This document shows, piece after piece, positions 16,273 to 26,500 of a stretch of DNA of 64,000 bases (the first letter of the stretch is position 1; each line of letters begins with the position of its first letter). The stretch comes from JAZIHH01 sp036678685 (GTDB lineage Bacteria > Bacillota > UBA4882 > UBA10575). The notes beneath the pieces are model-generated. The model did no database searches, was not told the origin of the DNA, and worked only from the letters and a program-made list of their open reading frames with translations. The DNA is taken from contig JAZIHH010000001.1 in the NCBI GenBank assembly GCA_036678685.1, forward strand, positions 186,001-250,000, written 5' to 3'. Made by a program: the position numbers and the translations under genes.

Positions 16273-16561
16273 ACGAGTTTACTGCGGGCTGTAGATAGAC
16301 GCTGACTTTTTTGTCCCTTTTCCCTTTACGTTCATAGACAACGTACCCGTCAATTAACGCGAAGAGCGTATCATCCTTGCCGATCCCGACATTATTTCCC
16401 GGGTGAATCCTGGTGCCGCGCTGGCGGACCAGAATGCTGCCGGCGCTTACCTTCTGACCGGCGTATCTTTTGATTCCAAGTCTTTTGGCTTCACTGTCCC
16501 TGCCATTCCTGGTGCTGCTCGCTCCCTTTTTCCGCGCAAAAAATTGCAGGTCAAAACGCAT
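16271..16561 (-). CDS. rpmA: 50S ribosomal protein L27 with Prp-cleaved N-terminus
   Basis: 96 residues from the ATG at 16561; the ribosome site GGAGGTGG lies inside the end of prp. It begins MRFDLQFFA followed by RKKGASSTRNG. The Firmicute L27 extension ending LQFFA is removed by Prp before L27 can work at the peptidyl-transferase centre. The rest, ILVRQRGTRIHPGNNVGIGKDDTLFALIDG, is canonical. The start codon overlaps the prp end. Confidence 0.97.
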   Translation of the reverse strand: MRFDLQFFARKKGASSTRNGRDSEAKRLGIKRYAGQKVSAGSILVRQRGTRIHPGNNVGIGKDDTLFALIDGYVVYERKGKRDKKVSVYLQPAVNS

Positions 16562-16901
16562 TGGTCGCCACCTCCTCAACACAAACTTGTAAATAATCCC
16601 GGTACTCCTTGGCGATCTCCTGCAACCCCAGATACATGCAGCGGAGCAGAAGATCGGCTTTCTCTTGTTTTTCTTCGGGCAAGGCCTGCGGAAGCCGGCA
16701 GAGAAACAAACCCGTCTTTTTCTTGGTTTTGATCGTCGGCTCTATCTCCAGCAAACTGGTCAAGCCCAGGACCGTACTTTGGATCAAGGCGGATACCCCG
16801 GCACAGACAATATCTTTTCCCTCCGGCGCGTATCCGGTATGACCCTCCGCTTTAAAACCGGTGAACAGTCCTCCGGCGGAAAAAAGGGAGACTCTGGTCA
16901 T
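16551..16901 (-). CDS. prp: Ribosomal-processing cysteine protease Prp
   Basis: 116 residues. The catalytic pair is visible as His21 in EGHTGYA and Cys33 in DIVCAGVSAL. Prp trims the N-terminal extension of L27, encoded by the next, overlapping gene. The gene order L21-Prp-L27 is standard in Firmicutes. Confidence 0.93.
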   Translation of the reverse strand: MTRVSLFSAGGLFTGFKAEGHTGYAPEGKDIVCAGVSALIQSTVLGLTSLLEIEPTIKTKKKTGLFLCRLPQALPEEKQEKADLLLRCMYLGLQEIAKEYRDYLQVCVEEVATNAF

Positions 16902-17209
16902 CCCTCAACAGCCTGGATCAACAGGCGGGTAAATGGTTGCCGGTGGCCGTAACGCCGGCGGATATTATCTTTGGGTTTGTAACGGAAGACTAAGATTTTT
17001 CTCCCTTTTCCGTGGGCCACAACCTTGGCCTTTACCGTCGCCCCGTCGACGAACGGTTTTCCCACGCGGACTTCCTTGCCGTCATTTACCAGCAAAACAC
17101 GGTCCAACGATACTTCCCGGCCGACTTCCTCCCGGAGTTTTTCCACGGTAATGACGTCTCCGGGAGCGACCCGGTACTGTTTGCCTCCACATTCCACAAT
17201 AGCGTACAT
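16898..17209 (-). CDS. rplU: 50S ribosomal protein L21
   Basis: 103 residues from the ATG at 17209 with GGGGAGGA upstream. MYAIVECGGKQYRVAPGDVI at the start and KDNIRRRYGHRQPFT near the end are the L21 signatures. It overlaps prp by four bases. It is preceded by a structured leader and a near-consensus promoter. Confidence 0.97.
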   Translation of the reverse strand: MYAIVECGGKQYRVAPGDVITVEKLREEVGREVSLDRVLLVNDGKEVRVGKPFVDGATVKAKVVAHGKGRKILVFRYKPKDNIRRRYGHRQPFTRLLIQAVEG

Positions 17210-17214
17210 TATTA

Positions 17215-17318
17215 ATCCTCCCCTGCCTGGACTCGCCGGTTGGCGGTAACTCTTGATCACAACCCTAAAGAGTGTTTAAAGACCGCAACCGGGCGGTTGC
17301 AGCAGGCGTAAACCTGCT
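17215..17318 (-). ncRNA. Candidate L21 leader RNA
   Basis: The transcript would begin near 17318 and carries two hairpins in a row: GCAGG-TTTACG-CCTGC and GCAACC-GCC-CGGTTGC, followed by TCTTTAAACACTCTTTAGGG. Structured L21 leaders, probably autoregulatory, are known before rplU in Firmicutes. Whether this one matches the described family is inference. Confidence 0.5.
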
Positions 17319-17324
17319 TTTATT

Positions 17325-17353
17325 ATATTAACACCGCAATTCGAGATTGTCAA
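17325..17353 (-). promoter_or_regulatory. Sigma-A promoter of rplU-prp-rpmA
   Basis: TTGACA (17353-17348), 17 bases, TAATAT (17330-17325) on the minus strand. It lies about 120 bases upstream of rplU and overlaps the end of rng. Confidence 0.82.
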
Positions 17354-17357
17354 CAAC

Positions 17358-19043
17358 TTAATCAACGGGGCGGGCCCGGGCATAAGTCCGGTAGACCTTA
17401 TCCACAATTACCTTTACTGTTTTTCCGATACGGCTGCCACCGTTTTCAATATCGATCACGTATCCCTCGATCCGGGCGATTCCATCCTGGGGGTTGTTGG
17501 CGTGGGTCTCCAATATCTCCACGGTCAGGACCTCCCCTTCTTTAACGGGCAAGGCCTGAGCCTGGACAGAAGGGAGATCGCCCGCTGCCAAGAGCTTTAC
17601 TGTGGTCGTGGGTAGATCTTCTTGTCCCCGTATAAAGATGGTCTTCCCGGTTACTTTCTCCAAAGCCTCCAAGTGGCTGCCGCCCGGGCCGATCAGCAAG
17701 GAGGCCACGGCGGGATTCACCCCGATCAGCAAAGCCTGGTCCTTTTCCCGCCCGGCTGCCAGTTGGATAATCCACCGTTCCACCGCGGCCGCCTGGGTTT
17801 CCGGGGAAAAAAGGTAACCCGTTCCTTCACAGGCGGCGCAGGGCTGTTGCAGTTGCTCCCGTAAACTGGGGCGAATCTTTTTTCTCGTCACTTCGAGGAG
17901 ACCCAGGAAGGTAAAACCGAGAATGTTCGTCTTTTGCTTGTCTTTCGCCAATTCCTGGGAAAAAACCTCCAGTACCTGCCGGCGGTTTTTTTCACTGGCC
18001 ATATCGATAAAATCAATAATAATAATCCCGCCGAGATTGCGCAGGCGGATCTGGCGGGCGATTTCTTTGGCCGCTTCCAGGTTGGTGGCTAAAACCGTAT
18101 CCTCCAGGTTAGTGGAACCGGTGAACTTTCCGGTATTGACATCAATCACGGTCAAGGCTTCGGTCTGATCGAAAATGAGATAAGCGCCTGACGGCAACCA
18201 GACCTTCCGCTGCAAAGCTTCCTTAATCTGAGTCTCGATCCCGTAGACCTCGAATAACGGACGGGATCCCTTGTACAATTCAACTCTGTTTTTCAAATGC
18301 GGGCTCAGGCTGTCCATGAGTTCCAAGGCCTTCTCGTAGGCCGACTGGTCGTCAATGATTAATCTTTCCACGTCCTCGGTAAAGAGATCCCGCAAGATCC
18401 GGTAGAGCAGGTCATGATCATGATAAAGCAGGGAAGGGACGGGACCTTTCCTGGCTTTCTTCCGCACTTTTTGCCAGAGACTGAGCAGAAAATCCCTGTC
18501 CATCCGGAGTTCCTTCTCGTCCACACCCTCGGCGGCCGTGCGCACAATCAAACCCATCCCCCGCGGGCGAAGTTTCTGCGCGAGGGTCCGTAGGCGTTCC
18601 CGTTCCTTCTCGTCTTCAATCCTCCGGGATACGCCCACATATTTGACGGAAGGCATCAGGACCAAATAGCGGCCGGGCAGTGTAATATTGGTTACCACCC
18701 GGGCCCCTTTGTTCCCGATTGGTTCCTTTACCACCTGGACCACAATTTCCTGGCCCAAACGGAGGAGTTTATTAATCGGCGGCGCCGGGCCGTTAATCCC
18801 TTCTTCCTGGCCTTTAAAGATTTGCAAATCATCCACATATAAAAAGGCATTCTTTTCCATGCCAATATCCACAAAGGCCGCCTGCATTCCGGGGAGAATA
18901 TTCTCTACTCTTCCCCGGTAAATATTCCCCACCCGGCGGGAAGTATGAAGACGTTCGATCACGATCTCCACCGGTTGCTTTTCTTCCAGGACGGCCATGC
19001 GGGTCTCACTGGGACCGGCATTAATTAAAAATTCTTTGCCCAT
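17358..19043 (-). CDS. rng: Ribonuclease G/E
   Basis: About 561 residues from the ATG at 19043 (GAGGAG 10 bases upstream; a TTG at 19061 is the alternative). An S1 domain (GNIYRGRVENILPGMQAAFVDIGMEKNAFLYVDD) is followed by the RNase E/G catalytic domain with ALTVIDVNTGKFTGSTNLEDTVLATNLEAA and IIIIDFIDM (the metal-binding Asp residues). The Zn-link motif CAACEGTGY (CPxCxGxG type) is near residue 400. The extra C-terminal part ends with a TRAM-like stretch, EVLTVEILETHANNPQDGIARIEGYVIDI. It cuts single-stranded RNA in rRNA maturation and mRNA decay. Confidence 0.94.
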   Translation of the reverse strand: MGKEFLINAGPSETRMAVLEEKQPVEIVIERLHTSRRVGNIYRGRVENILPGMQAAFVDIGMEKNAFLYVDDLQIFKGQEEGINGPAPPINKLLRLGQEIVVQVVKEPIGNKGARVVTNITLPGRYLVLMPSVKYVGVSRRIEDEKERERLRTLAQKLRPRGMGLIVRTAAEGVDEKELRMDRDFLLSLWQKVRKKARKGPVPSLLYHDHDLLYRILRDLFTEDVERLIIDDQSAYEKALELMDSLSPHLKNRVELYKGSRPLFEVYGIETQIKEALQRKVWLPSGAYLIFDQTEALTVIDVNTGKFTGSTNLEDTVLATNLEAAKEIARQIRLRNLGGIIIIDFIDMASEKNRRQVLEVFSQELAKDKQKTNILGFTFLGLLEVTRKKIRPSLREQLQQPCAACEGTGYLFSPETQAAAVERWIIQLAAGREKDQALLIGVNPAVASLLIGPGGSHLEALEKVTGKTIFIRGQEDLPTTTVKLLAAGDLPSVQAQALPVKEGEVLTVEILETHANNPQDGIARIEGYVIDIENGGSRIGKTVKVIVDKVYRTYARARPVD

Positions 19044-19062
19044 CCTTTTGATACTCCTCAAT

Positions 19063-19740
19063 CTACCCCCTGTGAACAGGATTGCCGTTCGTCTTCGCGC
19101 TCCAGGCCCTGGTACGGGTAACCTTTTTCACACGCCAGCCGGAAGGGAAAAAAGAACTGAATTCATCCGGGCGCATGGTACCCCGCGGACCAAAAACCAC
19201 TGTAATCTCCAGGCAAAGCAAACCCTGTTCAATAAAGGAAAATTTATATCCGTCCCAAAAAGGACGAAGATCAACTGTTTTCTCTCCATCCGGTCGCCGC
19301 CGGGTCACCGGAAGTTCTTCCCTCTCCCACAAAGCGCGTAGAAAATCTCCAATCTTTCGCTCCTGCCATCCTTCCGCCACTTCGACCAGGAACGAATAAC
19401 TGAGCCGGTCAAGTGCCACGGTCAAGGCCGGGGCCTTGGGTGACAATCTTACCGCCCCGGTAACTTGTAAACCGGGAGGGAGGGAACGGTTCAAACGCCC
19501 GATAATTTCATCTTCCGCCAGGGGCTCTGTAAAAGTGATATCCACATATTCGGCTTCGCTTTCCACGCCCACCGGTAAAGGGGGCCCAAACGCCATTTTC
19601 GGTAAGGGGTGAAACCCTTGGGTGTAAGCCACCGGCAGGCCGGCCCGGCGCAGGGCACGGCCTAAAGCGCGCCCCAGGTCCAGGTGGGAAGCATAACGGG
19701 CGGGTCCGAATTTACGGTAACAAAGCCGGTATTTACTCAT
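19063..19740 (-). CDS. Radical-SAM-linked protein (DUF2344/TIGR03936)
   Basis: 225 residues from the ATG at 19740. Family text includes KFGPARYASHLDLGRALGRALRRAGLPVAYTQGFHPLPKMAFGPPLPVGVESEAEYVD. The family always accompanies the radical SAM protein encoded just upstream, whose end it overlaps by eight bases. The reaction is unknown. Linkage to rng and rplU-rpmA suggests a modification connected with translation, but this is inference. Confidence 0.88.
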   Translation of the reverse strand: MSKYRLCYRKFGPARYASHLDLGRALGRALRRAGLPVAYTQGFHPLPKMAFGPPLPVGVESEAEYVDITFTEPLAEDEIIGRLNRSLPPGLQVTGAVRLSPKAPALTVALDRLSYSFLVEVAEGWQERKIGDFLRALWEREELPVTRRRPDGEKTVDLRPFWDGYKFSFIEQGLLCLEITVVFGPRGTMRPDEFSSFFPSGWRVKKVTRTRAWSAKTNGNPVHRG

Positions 19741-21580
19741 CCTTTCCCCCTCCCGCCACCCGGGGGGAAACCTTAAGGGTTCCACAAATCCCGCAATTTG
19801 TACACCGGCCCGGCGGACGGCAGTCGGGCGTAAGAATTTCCAATTCGGCCCGGCAATTTTCTTCCCAGAGAAAGTCGGCGGAAACGCCGGTACTCAGGTG
19901 CGACCAGGGAAAAACCTCCTCCCGCGGCCGGGAACGCGCCGTATAAAAATCCGGGTCCAACCCCGAAGCCTTAAAAACCTCCTGCCAAAGATCCCAGCGC
20001 AGCCGGTCGTGCCAGGCGTCGAAGCGGCACCCCCGCCGGAAGGCTTCTTCCAAAACCCGGCTTAGCCGCCGGTCGCCCCGGGAGAAAACCCCTTCCAAAA
20101 GACTTATCTCCGGGTGGTCCCAGGAAAATTCCAAGCCTTTCCCCCGCAACCTGGTCCGGAGAAATTCCTGCCGCCGGACGATCTCTTCCCGGCTGATCTG
20201 CGGCCGCCACTGGAAAGGCGTGTGCGGTTTGGGGACAAAAGTGGCAACACTGACGGTGACCCGGGCTTTTCCCCGGTGAACATCCCGGCCGAGCTGCAAA
20301 ACTTCACGGGCCAGCTCGACCAGGCCTTCCAAATCCTCTTGGGTCTCCGTGGGGAGGCCGATCATGAAATACAACTTCACTTTCTGCCACCCGGAACGGA
20401 AAACTGTCCCCAGCACGTCAATGATTTCCTGGTGGGTAAGGTCTTTATTAATCACCCGGCGGAGACGATCGGTACCGGCTTCGGGGGCAAAAGTCAAGGT
20501 GGTTTTCCTGTTCCCTTGAAACCGGGCGGCCAAGGCCGGCGAGAAAGCGTCCAGGCGTAAAGACGGCAAAGAAATAGATACTTCCGGCGAATAGCGGGCG
20601 GTTAAACTTCCGGCCAATTCATGAATTTGGCTGTGATCGGTGCTGCTGAGCGAGGTGAGGGAGACCTCTTCGTAACCTGTATGTTTCAGCATCTCCGCCA
20701 GGTTTTCTTCGATCACTTCCCGTTTCCGTTCACGGACCGGGCGGTAGATCATCCCCGCCTGGCAAAACCGGCACCCGCGGGTACAACCCCGCGTAATTTC
20801 CAGAGCCAGCCGGTCATGGACGGTTCCCATCCATGGCACAAGTTCCTTTTGGGGGAGATAGGCCCGGTTTAAATCGGATATCACCCTTTTCTGCACCACA
20901 ACCGGGGCTCCGTGAACCGGGGTTATCGCCGCCACCTCGCCGGTGGCCAAATATTCGACCCGGTACAGTTCGGGCAGGTAAACGCCCTGGATCTTTAGGA
21001 GTTCTTTCTTGATTTCCGTTTTTTTCTTCCCTTTGGCTTTCCCCCAGGCTAAAACGGTTAAAATCTCCAGAATGGCCTCTTCGCCGTCACCCAAAAGGAA
21101 AAAATCAAAAAAATCGGCCAGCGGCTCGGGGTTAAAACTACCCGGTCCGCCCCCGGCCACCAGCGGGTACCTTTCTCCCCTCTCTTCCCGGCGCAGAGGG
21201 ATACCTGCCATATCCATCATATTCAAAATATTAGTATAACTTAACTCGTACTGCAGGGTGAAGCCCAAAAGATCAAAATCGGCCAAACTGCGGCGGTTCT
21301 CCAGAGAAAAGAGGAGAAGCCCGGCTTCCCGCAATTTTGCTTCCATATCTTCCGCCGGGGCATAGACCCGCTCGGCCAAAAAATCTTCTTCCTCGTTAAT
21401 CCGGTGGTAAAGGAGACGGAGACCAAGATGGGAAAAACCGATCTCGTAGAGGTCGGGAAAAGCCAAAGCCACCCGGACCTTGACCTTTGACCAATCCTTA
21501 ACCGTGGAATTCAGTTCTCCGCCTGTATAGCGACTTGGTTTTTGCACCTTCTGCAAAATGGGTTCATAAGCATTATACAT
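19733..21580 (-). CDS. TIGR03960-family B12-binding-like radical SAM protein
   Basis: About 615 residues from the ATG at 21580 (MYNAYEPILQKVQKPSRYTGGE). The N-terminal half has the B12-binding-like region with FPDLYEIGFSHLGLRLLYH and YPLVAGGGPGSFNPEPLADFFDFFLLGDGEEAI. The radical SAM cluster motif is EITRGCTRGCRFCQAG (C-x3-C-x2-C), and TFAPEAGTDRLRRVINK follows. A C-terminal CRPPGRCTNCGICG may hold another cluster. It is paired with the DUF2344 gene. Function is unknown. Confidence 0.9.
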   Translation of the reverse strand: MYNAYEPILQKVQKPSRYTGGELNSTVKDWSKVKVRVALAFPDLYEIGFSHLGLRLLYHRINEEEDFLAERVYAPAEDMEAKLREAGLLLFSLENRRSLADFDLLGFTLQYELSYTNILNMMDMAGIPLRREERGERYPLVAGGGPGSFNPEPLADFFDFFLLGDGEEAILEILTVLAWGKAKGKKKTEIKKELLKIQGVYLPELYRVEYLATGEVAAITPVHGAPVVVQKRVISDLNRAYLPQKELVPWMGTVHDRLALEITRGCTRGCRFCQAGMIYRPVRERKREVIEENLAEMLKHTGYEEVSLTSLSSTDHSQIHELAGSLTARYSPEVSISLPSLRLDAFSPALAARFQGNRKTTLTFAPEAGTDRLRRVINKDLTHQEIIDVLGTVFRSGWQKVKLYFMIGLPTETQEDLEGLVELAREVLQLGRDVHRGKARVTVSVATFVPKPHTPFQWRPQISREEIVRRQEFLRTRLRGKGLEFSWDHPEISLLEGVFSRGDRRLSRVLEEAFRRGCRFDAWHDRLRWDLWQEVFKASGLDPDFYTARSRPREEVFPWSHLSTGVSADFLWEENCRAELEILTPDCRPPGRCTNCGICGTLKVSPRVAGGGKDE

Positions 21581-21685
21581 AAAATTTGCTCCTATGTCAG
21601 TAGTTGCTTTGCCAAAAAAGGCCAAAGGTTTAAGTTCTGTTAAAAACCGCCGGCCCAAACCCGGCGGGGCGGCGAAAAGGAAAAA

Positions 21686-22612
21686 TCAAAAATTGCTCCG
21701 GTCTCTACCGGGTTTTAGGTGATTTTCTTTTCCTTTCGACAGGAAAGAGAAATCTCCTCTTTCCTCCGTTCTTTTCTCCCACAGCCGGTAAAAGCTGGTG
21801 GACAGGTTTTCGCCGGCGGGAAGGGACAATTCATCCTCTTTTAACCAGCCGCATATTTCCCCATTTTCATCCAATAACAAAAAAAGATGATAATCGCGGC
21901 CGAACAAGAAAGGGACTACTTCACCAGGACGGCGCCGGGCGTCAACCATCCAGAGGCGAGCCGGCACTATCCCTTTTTCCTGCACGGCCCGGTTTTTTTG
22001 TTCTTTCTGCCGCCAGTAGGCATAAAAAAAATTCTCTTTTCCGGCGGCGGTGTATAAAAAAAGCAGTAAAAATGGAAGATAGACGGGGACCAGGGTTTTG
22101 GCTGCCAAGAACAAGGAAAAGGGAAGACCGCCAAGGACAGTAAAGCGCGTAATCCGCACGGCCCGGCGGGTGGCCGCGGCGTACCCCTGCCGCACCGCCA
22201 GCAAGGCGCGGAGGATTCTTCCGCCATCCAGAGGAAAAAGCGGCAGGCAATTAAAGAAAGCCAGCCCTAGATTGATCCGGATTAACTCTCCGGTCCATGC
22301 CGGAAGGGTGAAAAATAACTGATTTGCTTTAACGAGCAGGGCAAGGAGCAAGCTTTGTGCCGGCCCGGCCAGGGAGGTAATCCCTTCCGCCCACGGATCG
22401 CTGAAAAGTGAATAATCGATGCGGGCCACACCTCCGAAGGGAAATAATTCCACGGCCGTTGTCCGGTATCCAAAGCCGAAGGCCGTCAAAATGTGGGCCA
22501 ATTCATGAATTAATACCGAAAAAAAGACCACGAACATGCTGCGGTAGTGACCGGTCCACCCGGACAAAAAAAGGAAAAGAAGAAAGAGAGGGTGAATTTT
22601 TATCCGGATCAC
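21686..22612 (-). CDS. spoIVFB: SpoIVFB-type intramembrane metalloprotease
   Basis: 308 residues. Site-2-protease motifs are HELAH at residues 36-40 (zinc His and catalytic Glu) and NCLPLFPLDGGRIL (third zinc ligand Asp). Several membrane segments precede a cytoplasmic tail of about 120 residues in the position of the CBS domain of SpoIVFB. The enzyme cleaves pro-sigma-K in the mother cell. It overlaps the SpoIVFA gene by four bases, the same operon order as in Bacillus. Confidence 0.88.
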   Translation of the reverse strand: MIRIKIHPLFLLFLFLSGWTGHYRSMFVVFFSVLIHELAHILTAFGFGYRTTAVELFPFGGVARIDYSLFSDPWAEGITSLAGPAQSLLLALLVKANQLFFTLPAWTGELIRINLGLAFFNCLPLFPLDGGRILRALLAVRQGYAAATRRAVRITRFTVLGGLPFSLFLAAKTLVPVYLPFLLLFLYTAAGKENFFYAYWRQKEQKNRAVQEKGIVPARLWMVDARRRPGEVVPFLFGRDYHLFLLLDENGEICGWLKEDELSLPAGENLSTSFYRLWEKRTEERGDFSFLSKGKENHLKPGRDRSNF

Positions 22613-23271
22613 CGGTTATGCTCCGCTTCCGGAAAAAAATTGGCCGGGCTGACCGGTTCCGGTCCGTACCGGATCTCCCAGAAAAACTTTTCTTCCCTCT
22701 CCGCCCCGGAGAAACCCAGTCTTTCCCCGGCTTGCACCCACCGGTCCTGCGCAATACAGGGTTCGGCCAAAGGGTAGTACAGCGAGCTCCACCCCCCGCC
22801 GTGGTCCAGACGGACCAGCCAGGAACCGTTTTTCTCCTTTACCTCGGCGGCCAACCCGGCGGCGGAGGCAAACACCTCCGTTCTCCCCGCCAGAAAAAAC
22901 AGGATACGGTCGGGAAAGGTTACCTGTTTTTCCCAGGATAAAACCGGGTAATAAAAACGGTTTTTGGCGGGGGGAGCTAAAACCTCTCTTGTTTCTCCGG
23001 TGACCCGTGATGATATTTTTTCCCCGGCGGCAACAAACCAATCCCGCCAACGTAAATTCGTCAGTTTTTCTTCCCAGACGGGTAAAACCGCAAGGATTTT
23101 CGTTCTTACCTCCCGCCCGGTATCCGAACCTTTGACCATGCCGGCCAAAAAAAGCAGCAGCAAAAAACCGGCAAAGACCAGGCGGCCTACCATACCGGCG
23201 ACAAAACGCCAGAGACTCTTTACTGCGTCGGTTCTTTCCGGTTCCCCTGGTTTATCCGGCGGTTTAGTCAT
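22609..23271 (-). CDS. spoIVFA: SpoIVFA-like inhibitor with degenerate M23 domain
   Basis: 220 residues: a proline- and charge-rich cytoplasmic start, one membrane helix (LVFAGFLLLLFLAGMV, about residues 32-47), then a LytM/M23-like domain with FASAAGLAAEVKEKNGSWLVRLDHGGGWSSLYYPLA. The metal-binding residues of active M23 peptidases are not all present, as in SpoIVFA, which holds SpoIVFB inactive until SpoIVB cuts it. Assignment rests on this layout and the overlap with spoIVFB. Confidence 0.82.
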   Translation of the reverse strand: MTKPPDKPGEPERTDAVKSLWRFVAGMVGRLVFAGFLLLLFLAGMVKGSDTGREVRTKILAVLPVWEEKLTNLRWRDWFVAAGEKISSRVTGETREVLAPPAKNRFYYPVLSWEKQVTFPDRILFFLAGRTEVFASAAGLAAEVKEKNGSWLVRLDHGGGWSSLYYPLAEPCIAQDRWVQAGERLGFSGAEREEKFFWEIRYGPEPVSPANFFPEAEHNR

Positions 23272-23513
23272 TGGCCAGCCCCCTTTTCAAGCCTTCTTAT
23301 AAAGATATATGGAACAAGAAGGAGTAATAGAACAAGCCGCCGGCCGTGCCGGTGAACCCAAAACTCCCGGCCTCCCGCGGCGGAAACTCCGGAAAATTGG
23401 CGGAAGGAAAAACCTCTCTATAAAGAGGAAATTTTCACTACAAAGAGAAGATTTAATGAAATACCCGGTAACGGTGGCCGGTAAACTTTGACAGGTAAAG
23501 CGGGGTATAAAAA
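23272..23513. other. Divergent intergenic region spoIVFA / glycoside hydrolase
   Basis: 242 bases between two divergent genes. A CATATATC stretch on the minus strand could be a sigma-E -10 for spoIVFA, but no convincing -35 sits at the right distance. TTGACA at 23489 has a TATAAA only 12 bases away, too close for a sigma-A promoter. I see no gene here. Confidence 0.4.
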
Positions 23514-26500
23514 GTGGCGATCATCATCCGTTTTCTCAACCAGAAAAAACCGGAAGAAAGCACCATGAAAGCGCTGGACCTGGTCAAAGAGGGTTTTAAA
23601 AAACAAAGTGTCCCGGTGGAGATTTATTTCTCCCCTTTGGAAACCGACGCCGATTTTCTGGTCGGAACCTTTGAAAAAAGCCCTCTCATCAGAAAGCTGG
23701 CTACCGAAAAAAAACTGGCCTTATACCAAACGCCGGAAGCCCTCTCCATCCAGGAGGTAATGATTAACGGTGCTCCGGTGACAATTATTGGCGCCTATGA
23801 TACCAGAGGGCTAAATTATGCCCTTTATGAACTGGCGGAAAGGATTAACGCGCAACCCCTGAGCATGCTTGGTGAAACGGTGGTGGAAAAACCGTCGGCC
23901 AAAATCAGGGAGGTCCTCACCTTTCATCATTTCCGGCGGCCGGCCCCGTCCTTTTTTGACCTCTCCTACTGGGAAGCATATTTTTCGCTGTTGGTCAAAA
24001 CGAGGTTCAACCGTTTTTGCCTGTTTTTCTACGAGCCGCAAGATCCTTCTCTCTTACCCTTTCCTTATCTCCTGGATGTTCCGGGATTTCCGGAAATCCG
24101 GGTCACCGGGCTGGACGCGGAAGAACGGGAAAGAAACCTCATGCAGCTCCGGGCTATTGCGGAAGCGGCCCATTGTTACGGGATAGATTTTATTTTCGGG
24201 CTGGAACAAAACCCGCCGGGAAAAGAAAAGTCCCCCCTTCCTTTTTTCATCAAAGGGCTTGCCGCGGAAAACTTGATTCCTTATACTTATTCGGCCCTGA
24301 AACAACTTCTAACCTATTGCCCGCAGATCAAAGGGATTTTTCTCCGCTGGGGAAAAGAAAAAATGACCGGGGAAGAACAGACCGCCTTTTTAGCCCCGAC
24401 TTATATCCGGGCGCTGAAAGAAACAAACCGCCGGGTGGAACTCAGAATCAGCGGGAAAAGCCTCGCCCCGGAAATGCCGGCCCTTCTTAAAGAGGCGGGG
24501 ATTCCTTTTTCCGTCTCCTACGACCACGGCAGGGAATGCTTTGACCTTCCCTACAAACCGGTAAAAACGGCACCCGAAGGTATTTCCGGGGGATATCCGC
24601 AGCAACCCTATGCTTTTCCGGTCTGTCATGAATTATGGAGCGCCGGTTCCCACCGCCTCCTTCTCTGGGGAGACCCGGAGCTTGTCCTCCGGTTAACCCA
24701 AACTCTTGAACTCACCGGAAAGACCGGTTTAACCGTGGCCCCTCCGTCCGCCTGGAAAGAGCGGGGCTATGAAGAAGGAATGTCCCTTCTCCCGGCGGAC
24801 TATTCCTATTACACCTGGGAATTTGAACGTTACTGGTATTTCTATCTTCTTTTCGGCCGTTTAAGCTATAACCCGCAGACCTCCGGCCGGATCTGGTCCC
24901 GCGAATTCATCCGGCGCTTCGGAGAAGCGGGGACCAAAATGGCCGAGGTTTACAGCCTGGCAGGAAAAATCCTCTGCCTTTATGTCAGCGCCCGGATAGG
25001 TGAAGTCAAGAGGAAACTCCGGCCGGAAACCGATACCGGGGGACTTCTCGATTATTACCTGGCCACTCCGCCGGGAGATCCGGAGATCTTCTGCAGTATC
25101 GAAGATTATGCCCGGGAATACCTTGAGGGAGAAGCCAGCGGTCTGATTACCCCGGAAACGGTGGCCGAATACTTGTGGCAATTGGGAACCAGGCTTTTGG
25201 AAACCATTGAAATGCTAAGGGAAAAAAACCCGGGCGGCCCCCCCGAACGGGGCAAAGAATGGAAAAGTACGTTGTTGGATTTTATGATCCTGGCCAATTT
25301 CGCCCTTTATCATGCCGGTAAAATTCGTTCCGCAGTCAATCTGGCGTTATATTATCAGACCCGGGATTTGACCTCGCTTTTGGCGGCCCGTAACGGGTTG
25401 CGAAAAACGGTATTTTACTGGCAACAAATCATCAAGGCCGCCGAAGGAAGGTCTTTCCCCCGCCTGGAGGCCGGTCCAGGCGGTGCCGGATCCTGGCGCG
25501 ACAAACTCCTGCTCCTTCTGGAAGACGAAAAAAGGCTCGACGCTTTAATCCGTGAACACCGGCAACGGGGGATTTTCACCCTTGGTTTCGATTTCGGGGT
25601 CCCTCCGCGCTATTCCCGGCAGGCGGATTTTACCAACAGTTCCCCGGGAAGCGGTTTTTATGTGGAAAAGGGTTACACCTATGCTGGTCCCCGGACACTG
25701 TACAGTCAGGAAAAAGGCTTCGGCTGGTTAAATACCGAGGGTTTAAGGGGGATTGCCTCCCCTCCTGTCCGTTTATGCGACCAGGACCTTGATTTGGAAC
25801 AGGACGGTATCACCGGCGCTTACGGCCTTCAATTATTTAACGACCTGGTCTGGGGTTTTCACCCCGCTGTTTTCCAGGTGGATTTAGAACCCGGTTCCTA
25901 CCAAATTCATCTTACCCTTTGCGACCGGAGCGAAAAACCCTTGACCCGCGGCCCTATGGGCATCAAGGTGAACGGCGAAACCCTCGCCGACAACCTGGTG
26001 GTTCCCGCGGGAAAGCGGGTTGATTTCAAAAAAATCGTCACCGTTGGCGAAGAGCATTGCCTCAGAATAGAATTCAGCGGCCGGGAGGGGCATGACTGGT
26101 TTGTCTCCGCTTTGACGATCAGACCGACTTCGCCGGTGATTGCGCATACACCGGTAATGCTGACGCCGGGGAAACCCCAAGTTATCCAGGCGACCGTAAC
26201 CGGAGCCGAGCCGGTGACCGGTGTCTTCCTTCACTACCAAACAGAAAAAAACGGAACCTTTCGTCGGACGCCCATGACACCGGCGGGCGACGGGCTCTAC
26301 CGCGTGGAATTTCCCGCGGCGGAGGCTCCTTCCGGCCGGATCTCCCGGTACTATATAATCGTCGCCGGGGAACAAAATAAAAAATTGGCCGCCTGCGGCA
26401 CGCCGGAAAAACCTGTTACCGCCCGGTGGAAAGAACCTTTTCTCAACCGGCCCCGTCTTTATCACCAGCCGCCGGAAATAGCCCCAGCATCAGAGGATTT

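Noticed and set aside
23309..23491. 60-codon plus-strand frame before the glycoside hydrolase
   Set aside because: No ribosome site at the proper place and no protein-like pattern; treated as intergenic.
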